From assembly GCA_009787025.1 (NCBI GenBank), contig WRGT01000057.1, positions 1 through 36,323 on the forward strand: DNA of 36,323 nucleotides. Direction: 5' to 3'. Numbering within the stretch: the stretch's first letter is position 1; every line of letters begins with the position of its first letter. The notes below the pieces were generated by a model that saw only the letters and a list, made by a program, of their open reading frames with translations, was not told the DNA's origin and did no database searches. Shown here in pieces: positions 24,268-32,806 of the stretch. The stretch comes from Spirochaetota bacterium. Its GTDB lineage: Bacteria; Spirochaetota; UBA4802; UBA5550. The translations under genes were made by a program, and so were the position numbers.

Positions 24268-25245
24268 TTATCCCTCTGCAAAATGACATGACGCTAAATG
24301 TTCGGTATCGCCTTTACCGTAATTTTTTAGTTCCGGATATTCTTCCCGGCATATATCCCTTGCAGCAGGGCAACGCGGATGAAAATAACACCCTGCCGGA
24401 GGATTTACAGGCGACGGCACATTTCCTTTTAAAATAATTCTCTTATCCGAGATTGCAGGTACAGGCTCAGGTATTGCAGATATTAAAGCCTTAGTATAAG
24501 GATGAATCGGCGCTCTATAAATCTCATCAGCCCCTGCTGTTTCAACAATCCTTCCAAGATACATAACCGCTACACGGTCGGATACATGGCGTACTACCGT
24601 AAGATCATGTGAAATAAATATATATGTCAGTTTAAGATTATTCTGCAGATCCATTAACAGATTGAGTATTTGTGACTGGATAGATACGTCTAATGCGGAT
24701 ACGGGTTCATCACATACAATCATCTTGGGATTTAACGCTATTGCACGCGCAATACCTATTCTCTGCCTCTGACCGCCGGAAAACTCATGGGGAAATCTTT
24801 CGAGAGAATCTCTCTGCAATCCTACTATATTAAGCAGATTTATTACACTTTCGGTTCTTTCATGCTTATTCCCAAGTCCGTGTATAATAAACGGTTCTTC
24901 CAGAATATAACCTACGGTATGTCTTGGGTTAAGCGAATCAAACGGGTCCTGAAAAATCATCTGAAGATTTCGTCTATACGGATGAAGCTCTTTTGGAGTC
25001 ATACTCGATATTACATTACCTTCAAAAGATACGGAACCGCTGCTTGGCTTATACAGATTGAGTATTGTTCTTCCGAGAGTTGTCTTGCCGCACCCGGATT
25101 CTCCTACTATGCCGAGTGTTTCGCCCCTATCTACCGATAAGCTCACTCCGTCAACGGCATATACATTACCTCTTGAAGTTCTCAGGATACCTTTCCTTAC
25201 AGGAAAATGTTTTTTTAAATTTTCAACTTTAAGCATAATTTTCAT
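24268..25245 (-). CDS. Oligopeptide ABC transporter ATP-binding protein (OppF/DppF type)
   Basis: A 325-residue peripheral ATPase. Walker A is GESGCGKTT at 48-56, the signature is SGGQRQRIGIARA, Walker B ends in CDEPVSALD, and the C-terminal oligo_HPY extension contains CYFHPRCPAARDIC, with the cysteines typical of OppF-type subunits. It pairs with the OppD-type gene upstream; together they probably power the YejB/E-like permease encoded 3 kb away. The start is ATG at 25245 (a second in-frame ATG is at 25236). A pentanucleotide repeat occupies the place of a normal ribosome site. Confidence 0.95.
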   Translation of the reverse strand: MKIMLKVENLKKHFPVRKGILRTSRGNVYAVDGVSLSVDRGETLGIVGESGCGKTTLGRTILNLYKPSSGSVSFEGNVISSMTPKELHPYRRNLQMIFQDPFDSLNPRHTVGYILEEPFIIHGLGNKHERTESVINLLNIVGLQRDSLERFPHEFSGGQRQRIGIARAIALNPKMIVCDEPVSALDVSIQSQILNLLMDLQNNLKLTYIFISHDLTVVRHVSDRVAVMYLGRIVETAGADEIYRAPIHPYTKALISAIPEPVPAISDKRIILKGNVPSPVNPPAGCYFHPRCPAARDICREEYPELKNYGKGDTEHLASCHFAEG

Positions 25246-25272
25246 TCTATTCTATTCTATTCTATTCTATTC
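25244..25272 (+). repeat. ATTCT pentanucleotide repeat at the OppF-type start codon
   Basis: About 5.8 copies of ATTCT (AGAAT on the coding strand) directly abut the ATG at 25245. Next to it a 16-bp unit, TTCTATTCATCATACT, is present twice in tandem (25265-25280 and 25281-25296), duplicating the end of the OppD-type gene. Repeats of this kind change copy number by slippage, and here that would alter the spacing or strength of the translation start. Confidence 0.7.
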
Positions 25273-25282
25273 ATCATACTTT

Positions 25283-26269
25283 CTATTCATCATACTTACA
25301 GCAGCTTACAATGTGGTCAATATCCGCTGCAAATTCTTTCGGATTGCCATGGGCGCATTTATCAAAAGCAAATTCACAGCGGTTTCCAAATCTGCATCCA
25401 ACAGGATAATCTGCGATTGAAGGTACCATACCCTCTATAGATTTCAGTCTGCTCTTACGAACATATTCAAATTTTGGTATCGAATCAAGCAGCCCCTTTG
25501 TATATGGATGTTTTGGTGAATTAAACAGCTTTAAGGCTGGGGCTTTTTCTGCAATCCTTCCTCCATACATTACCATAACGGTATTACAAAGCTGCGCTAT
25601 TACTCCCAGATCGTGCGTGATAAAGATTACAGACATTCCAAACTCATGTTGAAGCGATCTTATGAGATCAAGAATCTGCGCCTGAATTGTTACATCAAGA
25701 GCTGTAGTAGGTTCGTCTGCTATTAATATATCGGGCTTACACGCCAGAGCCATTGCTATCATCACTCTCTGTCTCATACCGCCGGAGAGCTGATGAGGGT
25801 ATTCATTCATCCTCTCCATTGGATCGGAAATTCCAACCTTTTCAAGGAGGGATAGAGTCTCATTGTACATTTCGCTTTTACTAAGATGTTTCTTGTGCAG
25901 CTCTAATACTTCATATATCTGTTTTCCGATTCTTTTTACAGGATTTAGCGCCGTCATAGGTTCCTGAAATATCATGGAGATGGAATTTCCCCTTATAAAA
26001 CGCATCTCCTCATGCGTTAAGTCAAGAAGGTTTTTGTCGTTGAAGATTATCTCTCCGCCAATATATTTTCCGTATGGTATCGGAAGGAGCCGCATAATTG
26101 AAAGCGCTGTGACACTCTTTCCGCAGCCGGATTCTCCCACAATACCTAAGATTTCTCCCTTTCTTAAATCAAAACTTATTCTGTCAACAGCAGAATAGAT
26201 CTTTCCGTCTTTTTCAAATCCTGCTGAAAAATTATTTACGCGTAAGATAATATCAGTATTAGAAAACAT
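25283..26269 (-). CDS. Oligopeptide ABC transporter ATP-binding protein (OppD/DppD type)
   Basis: About 328 residues with Walker A GESGCGKSV near 45, signature SGGMRQRVMIAMALA, Walker B ADEPTTALD and a C-terminal oligo_HPY domain containing CRFGNRCEFAFDKC. The open frame extends to 26344 but the family begins at the ATG at 26269 (MFSNTDIILRVNNFS), preceded by a modest AAAGAA. Immediately upstream lies the opposite-strand MNT/HEPN pair, which separates this gene from the binding-protein and permease genes that it should serve. It therefore needs its own promoter in 26270-26534. Confidence 0.93.
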   Translation of the reverse strand: MFSNTDIILRVNNFSAGFEKDGKIYSAVDRISFDLRKGEILGIVGESGCGKSVTALSIMRLLPIPYGKYIGGEIIFNDKNLLDLTHEEMRFIRGNSISMIFQEPMTALNPVKRIGKQIYEVLELHKKHLSKSEMYNETLSLLEKVGISDPMERMNEYPHQLSGGMRQRVMIAMALACKPDILIADEPTTALDVTIQAQILDLIRSLQHEFGMSVIFITHDLGVIAQLCNTVMVMYGGRIAEKAPALKLFNSPKHPYTKGLLDSIPKFEYVRKSRLKSIEGMVPSIADYPVGCRFGNRCEFAFDKCAHGNPKEFAADIDHIVSCCKYDE

Positions 26270-26450
26270 TTCTTTAAGTATAATCCATGTATTATTGATC
26301 GGCTTTCTCGTCACCAAAAGCCAGGACGGCTCGCCTGAAAACATCTCAATACATAGAAGCCTAAAGTCAAGTAATTTTAGAGGCAGTGGAATAGATGATG
26401 ACAGATTGCCTTGCCAGAATATAGTTCACACAAAATTAAGACTTTTTACA

Positions 26451-26480
26451 TTGACAAGTCATATAAATATTATTTATAAT
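26451..26480 (+). promoter_or_regulatory. Promoter of the MNT/HEPN pair
   Basis: A consensus-quality sigma-70-type promoter: TTGACA at 26451-26456, an 18-bp spacer and TATAAT at 26475-26480, 54 bases before the ATG at 26535. Confidence 0.7.
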
Positions 26481-26534
26481 GTTAAGCGTAAGAGAATAGC
26501 ATAACTTTCTGTTGTTTCTTGGGGTATTAAATAA

Positions 26535-26858
26535 ATGAAACAAATCGTTAATGAAATCGCAAGCAAATTAAGAGATTCATTGCAAGAAGCCATTAAAGAC
26601 TTTGAAGGCTTATATGTGTTCGGTTCGCAAGTGCATGGGAATGCTACAAAAGACAGCGATGTTGATATTGTAGTGATTTTTGGACAGGACCGTTTTTATC
26701 AGCCTGATGCGTTTTATGATATTTTATCTCAAATGAGATATGATTATTATGATGTCATTGATTTAGATGTACTGCCTTACACAAGAGAACAACTACAAAG
26801 AAATTACATTTTTCATAACGAAGTAGTAAATAAAGGAGTGTTTTATGGTATCAAATGA
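26535..26858 (+). CDS. MNT-family minimal nucleotidyltransferase (antitoxin of HEPN/MNT pair)
   Basis: A 107-residue protein of the DNA polymerase beta superfamily. The catalytic signature is complete: GSQVHGNATKDSDVDI near residues 30-45, i.e. GS followed by D-x-D. In HEPN/MNT toxin-antitoxin systems this partner neutralises the HEPN RNase, in studied cases by transferring AMP residues to it. Its last 14 bases overlap the start of the HEPN gene, as in intact pairs. It lies opposite to the oligopeptide transporter genes on both sides and appears to be an insertion. Confidence 0.88.
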   Translation: MKQIVNEIASKLRDSLQEAIKDFEGLYVFGSQVHGNATKDSDVDIVVIFGQDRFYQPDAFYDILSQMRYDYYDVIDLDVLPYTREQLQRNYIFHNEVVNKGVFYGIK

Positions 26859-27112
26859 GCATAAAGATATTTTTATTAAAAACAATATTGAAAAATCCGA
26901 TGAGGCTTTAAAAATTGCTCAATTATCTATATAGGAAATTCATTCATGAAGAAAAAATTTTTGATAAAGAGATATCAAAAATTTATGATAATATTTTTCA
27001 ACTTAGACAAAGAAGCGATTATGATACAGAATATCCTACCGATATAGAGCTAACCAAAAAACTTTTAATTGACGCAAATGTATTTATTGAAACTGTAAGA
27101 AAAATTATTTAA
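26845..27112 (+). pseudogene. HEPN-domain toxin with internal deletion and frameshift
   Basis: The ATG at 26845 has AAGGAG upstream and encodes MVSNEHKDIFIKNNIEKSDE and nine more residues before a stop at 26932-26934. A second frame over 26915-27112 encodes the C-terminal part (KFIHEEKIFDKEISKIYDNI, then LRQRSDYDTEYP). A full-length HEPN protein of this type has about 45 more residues between the two parts, including the R..YYA.F helix and a conserved His segment. So a central deletion has joined the ends out of frame and the toxin should be inactive. Confidence 0.8.
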
Positions 27113-27183
27113 CTTCTTTTTTATTGCTTCATAGCTCAAACCCTGCGGCCATAGAGCTCAGAGCCAAGGAAGCGTTGCCCCGA

Positions 27184-29034
27184 CTATTTATATTTAGTAA
27201 TTATATTCAATTCAGGCTTAAAACTTTTATTAGATTTCATAGCCTCAAGCGTCTCTTTTTTAACATCTTCATCAATCCAGAAATATCCCCCTGCAGCAGG
27301 ATAGCTGAATATATCGGACGTTGTCTTATAACCGGGTATGTCCGGTATCTTAATCCATCTCCAATAGAACGCCCTTGTAAACGGAAGTATATCAAGTGGT
27401 ATCCATCCGCCTGATTCGCTTATCCTCTCCTGAATTTTATGAGAGAGCGCAATAAGTTCATTCTCATCCGTTGAGTTGCGATATTTGTTTATCAATTTGT
27501 CCATTTCAGGATCGTCAAGGTTGTTGATATTATTAGTCTGCGGCTTATGCGCATTGTCCGAATGGAACGACTGCCACGGAGACGGTCTAAAGCTCGTGGA
27601 CCAGCCCATATATGCAACATCGTGTTTCTTCTCCATAACTTTTTTGTATGAAGTGCTGGGATCAAGCAGTTCAAGATTTAATTCTATACCTGCCTTTTTT
27701 GCCTCCTCTTTCATAATCTCAACCCTTGGAGTTAAAAGCGGCTGTCCATAAGTTATAGTCACGGAAAATCTATTGCCGTCCTTTTCCCAGATAGCGTCAT
27801 TACCCTTTTTCCATCCCGACGCCTTCATCAATGAATCAACTTTTGCAAGGTTAAACTCTCTTGCTTTAACCTTTGTGTTGGTATATTTTCCATAACCGGT
27901 GTAAAAGGTCTGCATGCGAGTTGCTTCATCCCACAGTACCTGTTTATTTATCTTATCAAAATTTATAGAATGGGCAAGGGCATATCTGAGATTTTTATCT
28001 TTAAATATATCCTTATCAAGGTTTAGGTATAATCCCCAGGTCGGTCTTCTTGCCTGATTATAATACCACAGCTTGTTTATATATCCTTTGTCAAAAACTT
28101 CACCCTTAGCTTTCTGATACCAAATTTCCGCTCTGGTAGCGCCGAAGGAATCAAGCTCGCCCTTTTTAAAATGCTCCAGCGCAACAACATCATCCCTTAT
28201 TACTGTAAGTTTAAAATAATCTACATTAAATCTGTTCTTATTATATCTATGATCCTTAGCCCACCAATCCTTCTTTCTCTCAAACAGGAGATATTTCCCC
28301 TTAGAGTATTCTTTTAAGATATACGGACCGGTATTAGGCTCTGTCTTCCAGTTATAGTCGCTTACAAAACCGCTGTTTAATTTCCCATAAAAATGTTTTG
28401 GCGTCGGACTTATACCGACAGTATTCCACAGGTCGGGTATTTTTTTGGAAGCAGTAACGGAAATCAGATGATCGCTATACTTAGTAACCTTTTCAATCTC
28501 GGTTGTATAATAATCGTTATACCACGGATCATTAATATGTTTTGACCTCATAAATTCAATTGTAAAGATAAAGTCATCTGCAGTAACAGGAGTACCGTCC
28601 GACCACTGAGCCTCAGGATTAATCTTAAAGTACATGGTCCTGCCGTCTTTACCGTATGCCCAATGAGTCGCAAGCTCAGGCATTATCTTATCGGTATCTT
28701 CATTGTAACTTATAAGGGATAACTGATTTTCGAGGAAATAAGTCCTTGTATAATTATTTGCATCAGGTCCCAAGGTCCTGAAAGTAAGAGGAAATGTTAG
28801 AATAAACGAATTAAATGTACCGCCCTTCTTTGCCTTTGGGGATGCTATTATCGGTTCATTGTCATTGCTTATCCATGTCAGTTTTTCATCTAATTTGTGT
28901 ATAGAATAATCTATATTTAAATTTTCATCATCTATTCCGGTATTAGCCTGATTATCTTTATCACCGCAGGAACTCGCCACTGCTACGGTTAAAATGATAA
29001 AAAAAAGTTTGTGTTTCAGATTTTTTAAATTCAT
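27184..29034 (-). CDS. Peptide/oligopeptide-binding lipoprotein (SBP family 5, YejA-like)
   Basis: A 616-residue solute-binding component of the ABC importer. The signal segment ends in VASSC, giving a lipid anchor instead of the free periplasmic form of E. coli YejA. Family 5 hallmarks are the KKGGTF opening, WSDGTPVTADDFIFTIEF, a NTGPYIL segment and LRYALAHSINFDKIN. Similarity in layout to YejA fits the YejB/YejE-type permeases next to it; the real ligand (peptide, antibiotic-like peptide or murein fragment) is unknown. GGAGG lies 8 bases before the ATG at 29034; the in-frame ATG at 29049 is part of that site. Confidence 0.92.
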   Translation of the reverse strand: MNLKNLKHKLFFIILTVAVASSCGDKDNQANTGIDDENLNIDYSIHKLDEKLTWISNDNEPIIASPKAKKGGTFNSFILTFPLTFRTLGPDANNYTRTYFLENQLSLISYNEDTDKIMPELATHWAYGKDGRTMYFKINPEAQWSDGTPVTADDFIFTIEFMRSKHINDPWYNDYYTTEIEKVTKYSDHLISVTASKKIPDLWNTVGISPTPKHFYGKLNSGFVSDYNWKTEPNTGPYILKEYSKGKYLLFERKKDWWAKDHRYNKNRFNVDYFKLTVIRDDVVALEHFKKGELDSFGATRAEIWYQKAKGEVFDKGYINKLWYYNQARRPTWGLYLNLDKDIFKDKNLRYALAHSINFDKINKQVLWDEATRMQTFYTGYGKYTNTKVKAREFNLAKVDSLMKASGWKKGNDAIWEKDGNRFSVTITYGQPLLTPRVEIMKEEAKKAGIELNLELLDPSTSYKKVMEKKHDVAYMGWSTSFRPSPWQSFHSDNAHKPQTNNINNLDDPEMDKLINKYRNSTDENELIALSHKIQERISESGGWIPLDILPFTRAFYWRWIKIPDIPGYKTTSDIFSYPAAGGYFWIDEDVKKETLEAMKSNKSFKPELNIITKYK

Positions 29035-29052
29035 AAAATAAACCTCCAAAAT

Positions 29053-30102
29053 TTATTCATAGGTTGAGTATTGCTTCGGATCAAATGCTTCTCTTACAGC
29101 CTCGCCGATAAATGTTACCATAACTAATATAAAAATTAAAGCGCTGATTACAGATACTCCTATCCATGGAGCATTAATATTATATTCCGATGCCTCTGCG
29201 AGAAGTTTACCCCAGCTCGGCGTAGGCGCAGGTATTCCAAAACCGAGATAATCAAGCGCCGTCAGCGCTGTGATACCTCCGGCAACAGAGAATGGGATAA
29301 ATGTAATTATTACAGAGATTGTATTGGGCAAAATATGCCTTACGATAATTCGCGATGTGCTTGCTCCGAGCGCCTTTGCCGCAAGTACATATTCCCTCTC
29401 CTTTTCTTTATAAACGGATGTTCTCATGTACCATGTCATGCCGATCCATCCGAAGAAAATCATAATACCAAGGAGCGAAAAAAAGTTTGGAATTATTATA
29501 GAGGATATAATTATAATGGCATAAAGATATGGTATGTTGTCCCATATCTCTATTATTCTCTGAAAAAAAAGATCGAATTTTCCGCCGATATATCCCATGA
29601 GCGATCCGATGGTAATTCCAATAATATAATTGAAAAAAAGTAAAATCAATGAAAAGAAGATTGCAATCCTAAATCCATATATGAGCCTTGCGGCAACATC
29701 TCTTCCTGTCTTATCTGTGCCGAGGTAATGCTTATCCGACATTGACGGCGGTAAAGGCGGATATGCGCCCTCTTTTAATTCAATCTCATAAGGGTTATAT
29801 GGTACTGGAGGGAGTATGACAAAATTATCATCGGAAGAGATTTTAAACTTATTTTTTAGCTCCCTGTAATTTGTTTCATAGTCATAATCCAATCCGAATT
29901 TCTCGCCCGGTATTATATGTCCGTATGTCGGGAAAAAGTATTCTCCGTTATATTTTACTATTAATGCTCTGCTGTTTACAAAGAGTTCTGCAAGGAGTGA
30001 AATAACAATCAATGCAGCCATTATAATAAAGGAATAATATCCCCGTTTAATCCTTTTAAATCTTGTAATTGTTTCAATTGTCAGCGGATTAAATCTTATC
30101 AT
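29053..30102 (-). CDS. Peptide ABC transporter permease (YejE/OppC type)
   Basis: A 349-residue inner-membrane subunit. After a first helix (about 27-43) comes a large extracytoplasmic loop with NPYEI and PPLPPSMSDKHYLGTDKTGRD, the pattern that marks YejE-type OppC proteins. The binding-protein-dependent transport domain follows with about five helices and the EAA loop (AAKALGASTSRIIVRHILPN). It is 14 bases after the YejB-type permease and 18 bases before the binding-protein start, so the three form an operon. Confidence 0.93.
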   Translation of the reverse strand: MIRFNPLTIETITRFKRIKRGYYSFIIMAALIVISLLAELFVNSRALIVKYNGEYFFPTYGHIIPGEKFGLDYDYETNYRELKNKFKISSDDNFVILPPVPYNPYEIELKEGAYPPLPPSMSDKHYLGTDKTGRDVAARLIYGFRIAIFFSLILLFFNYIIGITIGSLMGYIGGKFDLFFQRIIEIWDNIPYLYAIIIISSIIIPNFFSLLGIMIFFGWIGMTWYMRTSVYKEKEREYVLAAKALGASTSRIIVRHILPNTISVIITFIPFSVAGGITALTALDYLGFGIPAPTPSWGKLLAEASEYNINAPWIGVSVISALIFILVMVTFIGEAVREAFDPKQYSTYE

Positions 30103-30116
30103 ATCGTCATATCCTG

Positions 30117-31130
30117 CTATTCAAACTTTACGCGAGGATCAACAATTGCTACGCATATATCCGAAAGAATATTCCCCAGCATAAACAGCAGAGAGGATAT
30201 TACAAGTATCCCCATAACTACGGGATAATCTCTCTCAATAACAGAATCAAGTCCCAGCAATCCCATTCCGTCAATATTGAATATCTTTTCGACTAAATAT
30301 GATCCCATTAATATAAGTGAAATATTATTACCAAAATGCGTTGCAAGAGGTATTAAGCTGTTTCTAAGCGCATGATGAAAAATAGCTCCTTTATAGCTCT
30401 GACCCTTTGCAATTGCAGTCCTGATAAAATCCGAAGCCATATTATCCAGGAGCGCGTTCTTCATCATAAATGTCATTACTGCAAAACTGCCTGCCATATA
30501 TGCTATTAAAGGAAGAGCTGCATGATAAAAAATATCGCCTGTCTTCCCCAAAAAACCCAAAGTATGAAAATTATTCCCCGTAAAACCTCCAAGCGGAAAA
30601 ATATCAAGCCATGACGAAAAAACCATAAGAAGGATTATTGCAAGAACATAATTAGGTATGGCATATCCTATAAATACTATAATTGACGTAACATTATCAA
30701 TTGCCGTTCTATGTTTAACAGCCTTTAAAATACCAAGAGGTATACATACGGAATATGTTAAGATAATTGCCATTATCCCGTAAAAAAGGGAGACCGGCAG
30801 CTTGCTTTTAATAATACCCCAAACAGGTTCATAGTATCTGGTAGATTGCCCAAGGTCTAATACTGCAACATTTGCAAACCAGTTGCAATAGCTTACTATT
30901 ACAGGCTTATCAAATCCGTAAAATCTTTTTAATTCAAGAAGCTGTGATTCCGAAAGCGGCGATTCCTTGATTCTATTATAGCCTTTACTCATGGACGATT
31001 GCTGCGCCTCGGCTATCATCCTTTCGATTGGACCTCCCGGGACAAACCTTGTTATGGTAAATACCATTAGTGTTATACCGATAAATGTCGGAATAATTAA
31101 CAGCAATCTTCTTATTATATAGGTGGACAT
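30117..31130 (-). CDS. Peptide ABC transporter permease (YejB/OppB type)
   Basis: A 337-residue inner-membrane subunit opening with the classic MSTYIIRRLLLIIPTFIGIT and TRFVPGGP. A YejB-like insert with SQLLELKRFYGFDKP comes next, then about five membrane helices and the EAA loop (FIRTAIAKGQSYKGAIFHHA). The end is DPRVKFE, a common OppB ending. It is the first gene of the transporter operon and lies 58 bases after the glycosyltransferase stop. Confidence 0.93.
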   Translation of the reverse strand: MSTYIIRRLLLIIPTFIGITLMVFTITRFVPGGPIERMIAEAQQSSMSKGYNRIKESPLSESQLLELKRFYGFDKPVIVSYCNWFANVAVLDLGQSTRYYEPVWGIIKSKLPVSLFYGIMAIILTYSVCIPLGILKAVKHRTAIDNVTSIIVFIGYAIPNYVLAIILLMVFSSWLDIFPLGGFTGNNFHTLGFLGKTGDIFYHAALPLIAYMAGSFAVMTFMMKNALLDNMASDFIRTAIAKGQSYKGAIFHHALRNSLIPLATHFGNNISLILMGSYLVEKIFNIDGMGLLGLDSVIERDYPVVMGILVISSLLFMLGNILSDICVAIVDPRVKFE

Positions 31131-31156
31131 AGAGTTCTATTTACCATTTTTAATAC

Positions 31157-31185
31157 GACATAATATTTTATTGAATCTTTGTCAA
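31157..31185 (-). promoter_or_regulatory. Possible promoter of the peptide transporter operon
   Basis: On the minus strand TTGACA (31185-31180) is followed after 17 bases by TATGTC (31162-31157), 27 bases before the ATG of the YejB-type gene. The -10 hexamer is weak. Confidence 0.35.
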
Positions 31186-31188
31186 AAC

Positions 31189-32370
31189 CTATTTTTTTAA
31201 TTCTCTAAAGATTTTAATATATTCATAAGCTACTGCTTCTCCATAAAAATCTTTGACCTTTTTCTTGTTATTTTTATACATCTTACTGCGAAGTTCCTTT
31301 TCTTTATATACCCGGAGCATACTTTTTTTACATGATTCCACATCTCCTACATCAATAAGGAGAGCATTCTCTTCATTTTTTAAGAAATCGATCTGACCGC
31401 CGTGATTTGAGCATACTATAGGCAAACCTACAAACATGGACTCCATAAAAACAATTCCAAATCCTTCATGCAATGACGTTAATATAAACGAATCGGAATT
31501 TTTTAGATAAGTATATTTATTCTCATCAGCAACATATCCTAAAAATCTTACCCTGTCATTTAATCCAAGCTCATTAGTCAAATTTACAAGAAAATCCATT
31601 TCAGGTCCGTCGCCCATTACAAGGAGTTTTATCTTTTTAATGTTTATTTGAGACATTGCATGTAATATTGTATCTATAGATTTTCTCTTAACCAGTCTTC
31701 CAATGGTAATAAAGTAGAATGAGCCCTTATCAAGTCCAATACTCTCCCTCCCCTTTCTGCCGATTATCGGCGGGTGAAATGCTAACGGAATTATTTTAAT
31801 CTCTTTATTCGGTTTATAATATGTAACTGCATTGTCCCTTGTATTACTGGATTGAGCCACAATTCTATCCGCCCTGTTTAAAATAAATTTTACAATCCTG
31901 CCAAAAATAAAACTTCTGTGGGGAGACAGCTTTTTGCTTGGGTCATATATATCGCCGCCGTGAAGAGATAAAACATTGGGTATTTTAAAAATTTTACCCA
32001 AAATATACCCAAGCGGACCGGACGGTACTGCAAAGTGTGTATTTATTATATCATATCTGTTTTGTTTACAGAGTTTAAATCCTGTAATCAATCCTGTTAA
32101 TAAAAATGAGAGCATTGATATAAATGTTGCAGCATCACGGGATTTTCTAAAAAAAACCTTTGTTCTGAATATATTAATACCCTTTACATTTTCAAACTGG
32201 TCTAATCCTGTATAATCCGATGTTAAAACATCAACTCTTCCATATTTCTCCCATTCAAGCGCGAGATCGTATGTGGCAACTCCTCCTCCTCCGCCAAGAG
32301 GTGGAAATTCGTAATTTATAATAAGAATCTTTAAATTCTCATCTTTAATTTCCATATCTTTCTTTTCCAT
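31189..32370 (-). CDS. GT4-family glycosyltransferase
   Basis: A 393-residue GT-B enzyme. The N-terminal domain has the glycine loop EFPPLGGGGGVATYDLA and LSLHGGDIYD; the C-terminal Glycos_transf_1 domain has ITIGRLVKRKSIDTIL, LVMGDGPE and the E-x7-E motif in EGFGIVFMESM. A role in cell-surface polysaccharide or glycolipid synthesis is likely; the acceptor is unknown. CGGAGATGTGG precedes the ATG. No other glycan gene is nearby. A MITE-like element begins 40 bases before its start. Confidence 0.93.
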   Translation of the reverse strand: MEKKDMEIKDENLKILIINYEFPPLGGGGGVATYDLALEWEKYGRVDVLTSDYTGLDQFENVKGINIFRTKVFFRKSRDAATFISMLSFLLTGLITGFKLCKQNRYDIINTHFAVPSGPLGYILGKIFKIPNVLSLHGGDIYDPSKKLSPHRSFIFGRIVKFILNRADRIVAQSSNTRDNAVTYYKPNKEIKIIPLAFHPPIIGRKGRESIGLDKGSFYFITIGRLVKRKSIDTILHAMSQINIKKIKLLVMGDGPEMDFLVNLTNELGLNDRVRFLGYVADENKYTYLKNSDSFILTSLHEGFGIVFMESMFVGLPIVCSNHGGQIDFLKNEENALLIDVGDVESCKKSMLRVYKEKELRSKMYKNNKKKVKDFYGEAVAYEYIKIFRELKK

Positions 32371-32409
32371 TCCACATCTCCGGTTTTTTATAATCTGATG
32401 CTAACATGA

Positions 32410-32721
32410 GGCTGTCCAAGAAGTAACACGCAGGCAACATGTCGGGCTTAGCGTGACTATGTCGGGCTTAGCGCGACTATGTCAGGCTCAGCGTGATTAG
32501 TTACATATTACGTCATCGCGAAACCTGTTTTAAGTCCGTTAGTAAGACTGTGCAAACTCTGCGTTAGGATATATTAAGACTCTGGATTGCCACGCGCAAG
32601 TTACACAACTATACTAAACGGGCTGAAGCGCTCGCAATGACATAGAAAACACGGAATATGTTATTTAACTTTTACCACAATGACAATTCCTATCAATGTA
32701 TTTAATACTTATCAGACAGCC
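32410..32721 (+). repeat. MITE-like element, copy C (312 bp, both ends present)
   Basis: Starts GGCTGTCC...AGTAACACGCAGGCAAC and ends TACTTATCAGACAGCC, so both terminal inverted repeats are present. Three 20-bp units (ATGTCGGGCTTAGCGTGACT type) stand in tandem at 32439-32458, 32459-32478 and 32479-32498. Compared with copy A it carries an additional middle segment of about 170 bases that includes GATTGCCACGCG and CGGGCTGAAGCGCTCGCAATGAC, a motif pair often found in palindromic intergenic repeats. There is no ORF. Confidence 0.75.
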
Positions 32722-32806
32722 CCTTATATGGCTTCTTTTCAATTTTCAGATCCAATTCTTTATAAAGATATGATAATTAATGCCGTTTAATTGAGTAAAG
32801 TACTTT

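Noticed and set aside
27113-27183. GC-richer gap between the HEPN remnant and the binding-protein gene as an attachment site
   Set aside because: No matching sequence at the other side of the insertion (26345-26450) was found, so no duplication supports it.
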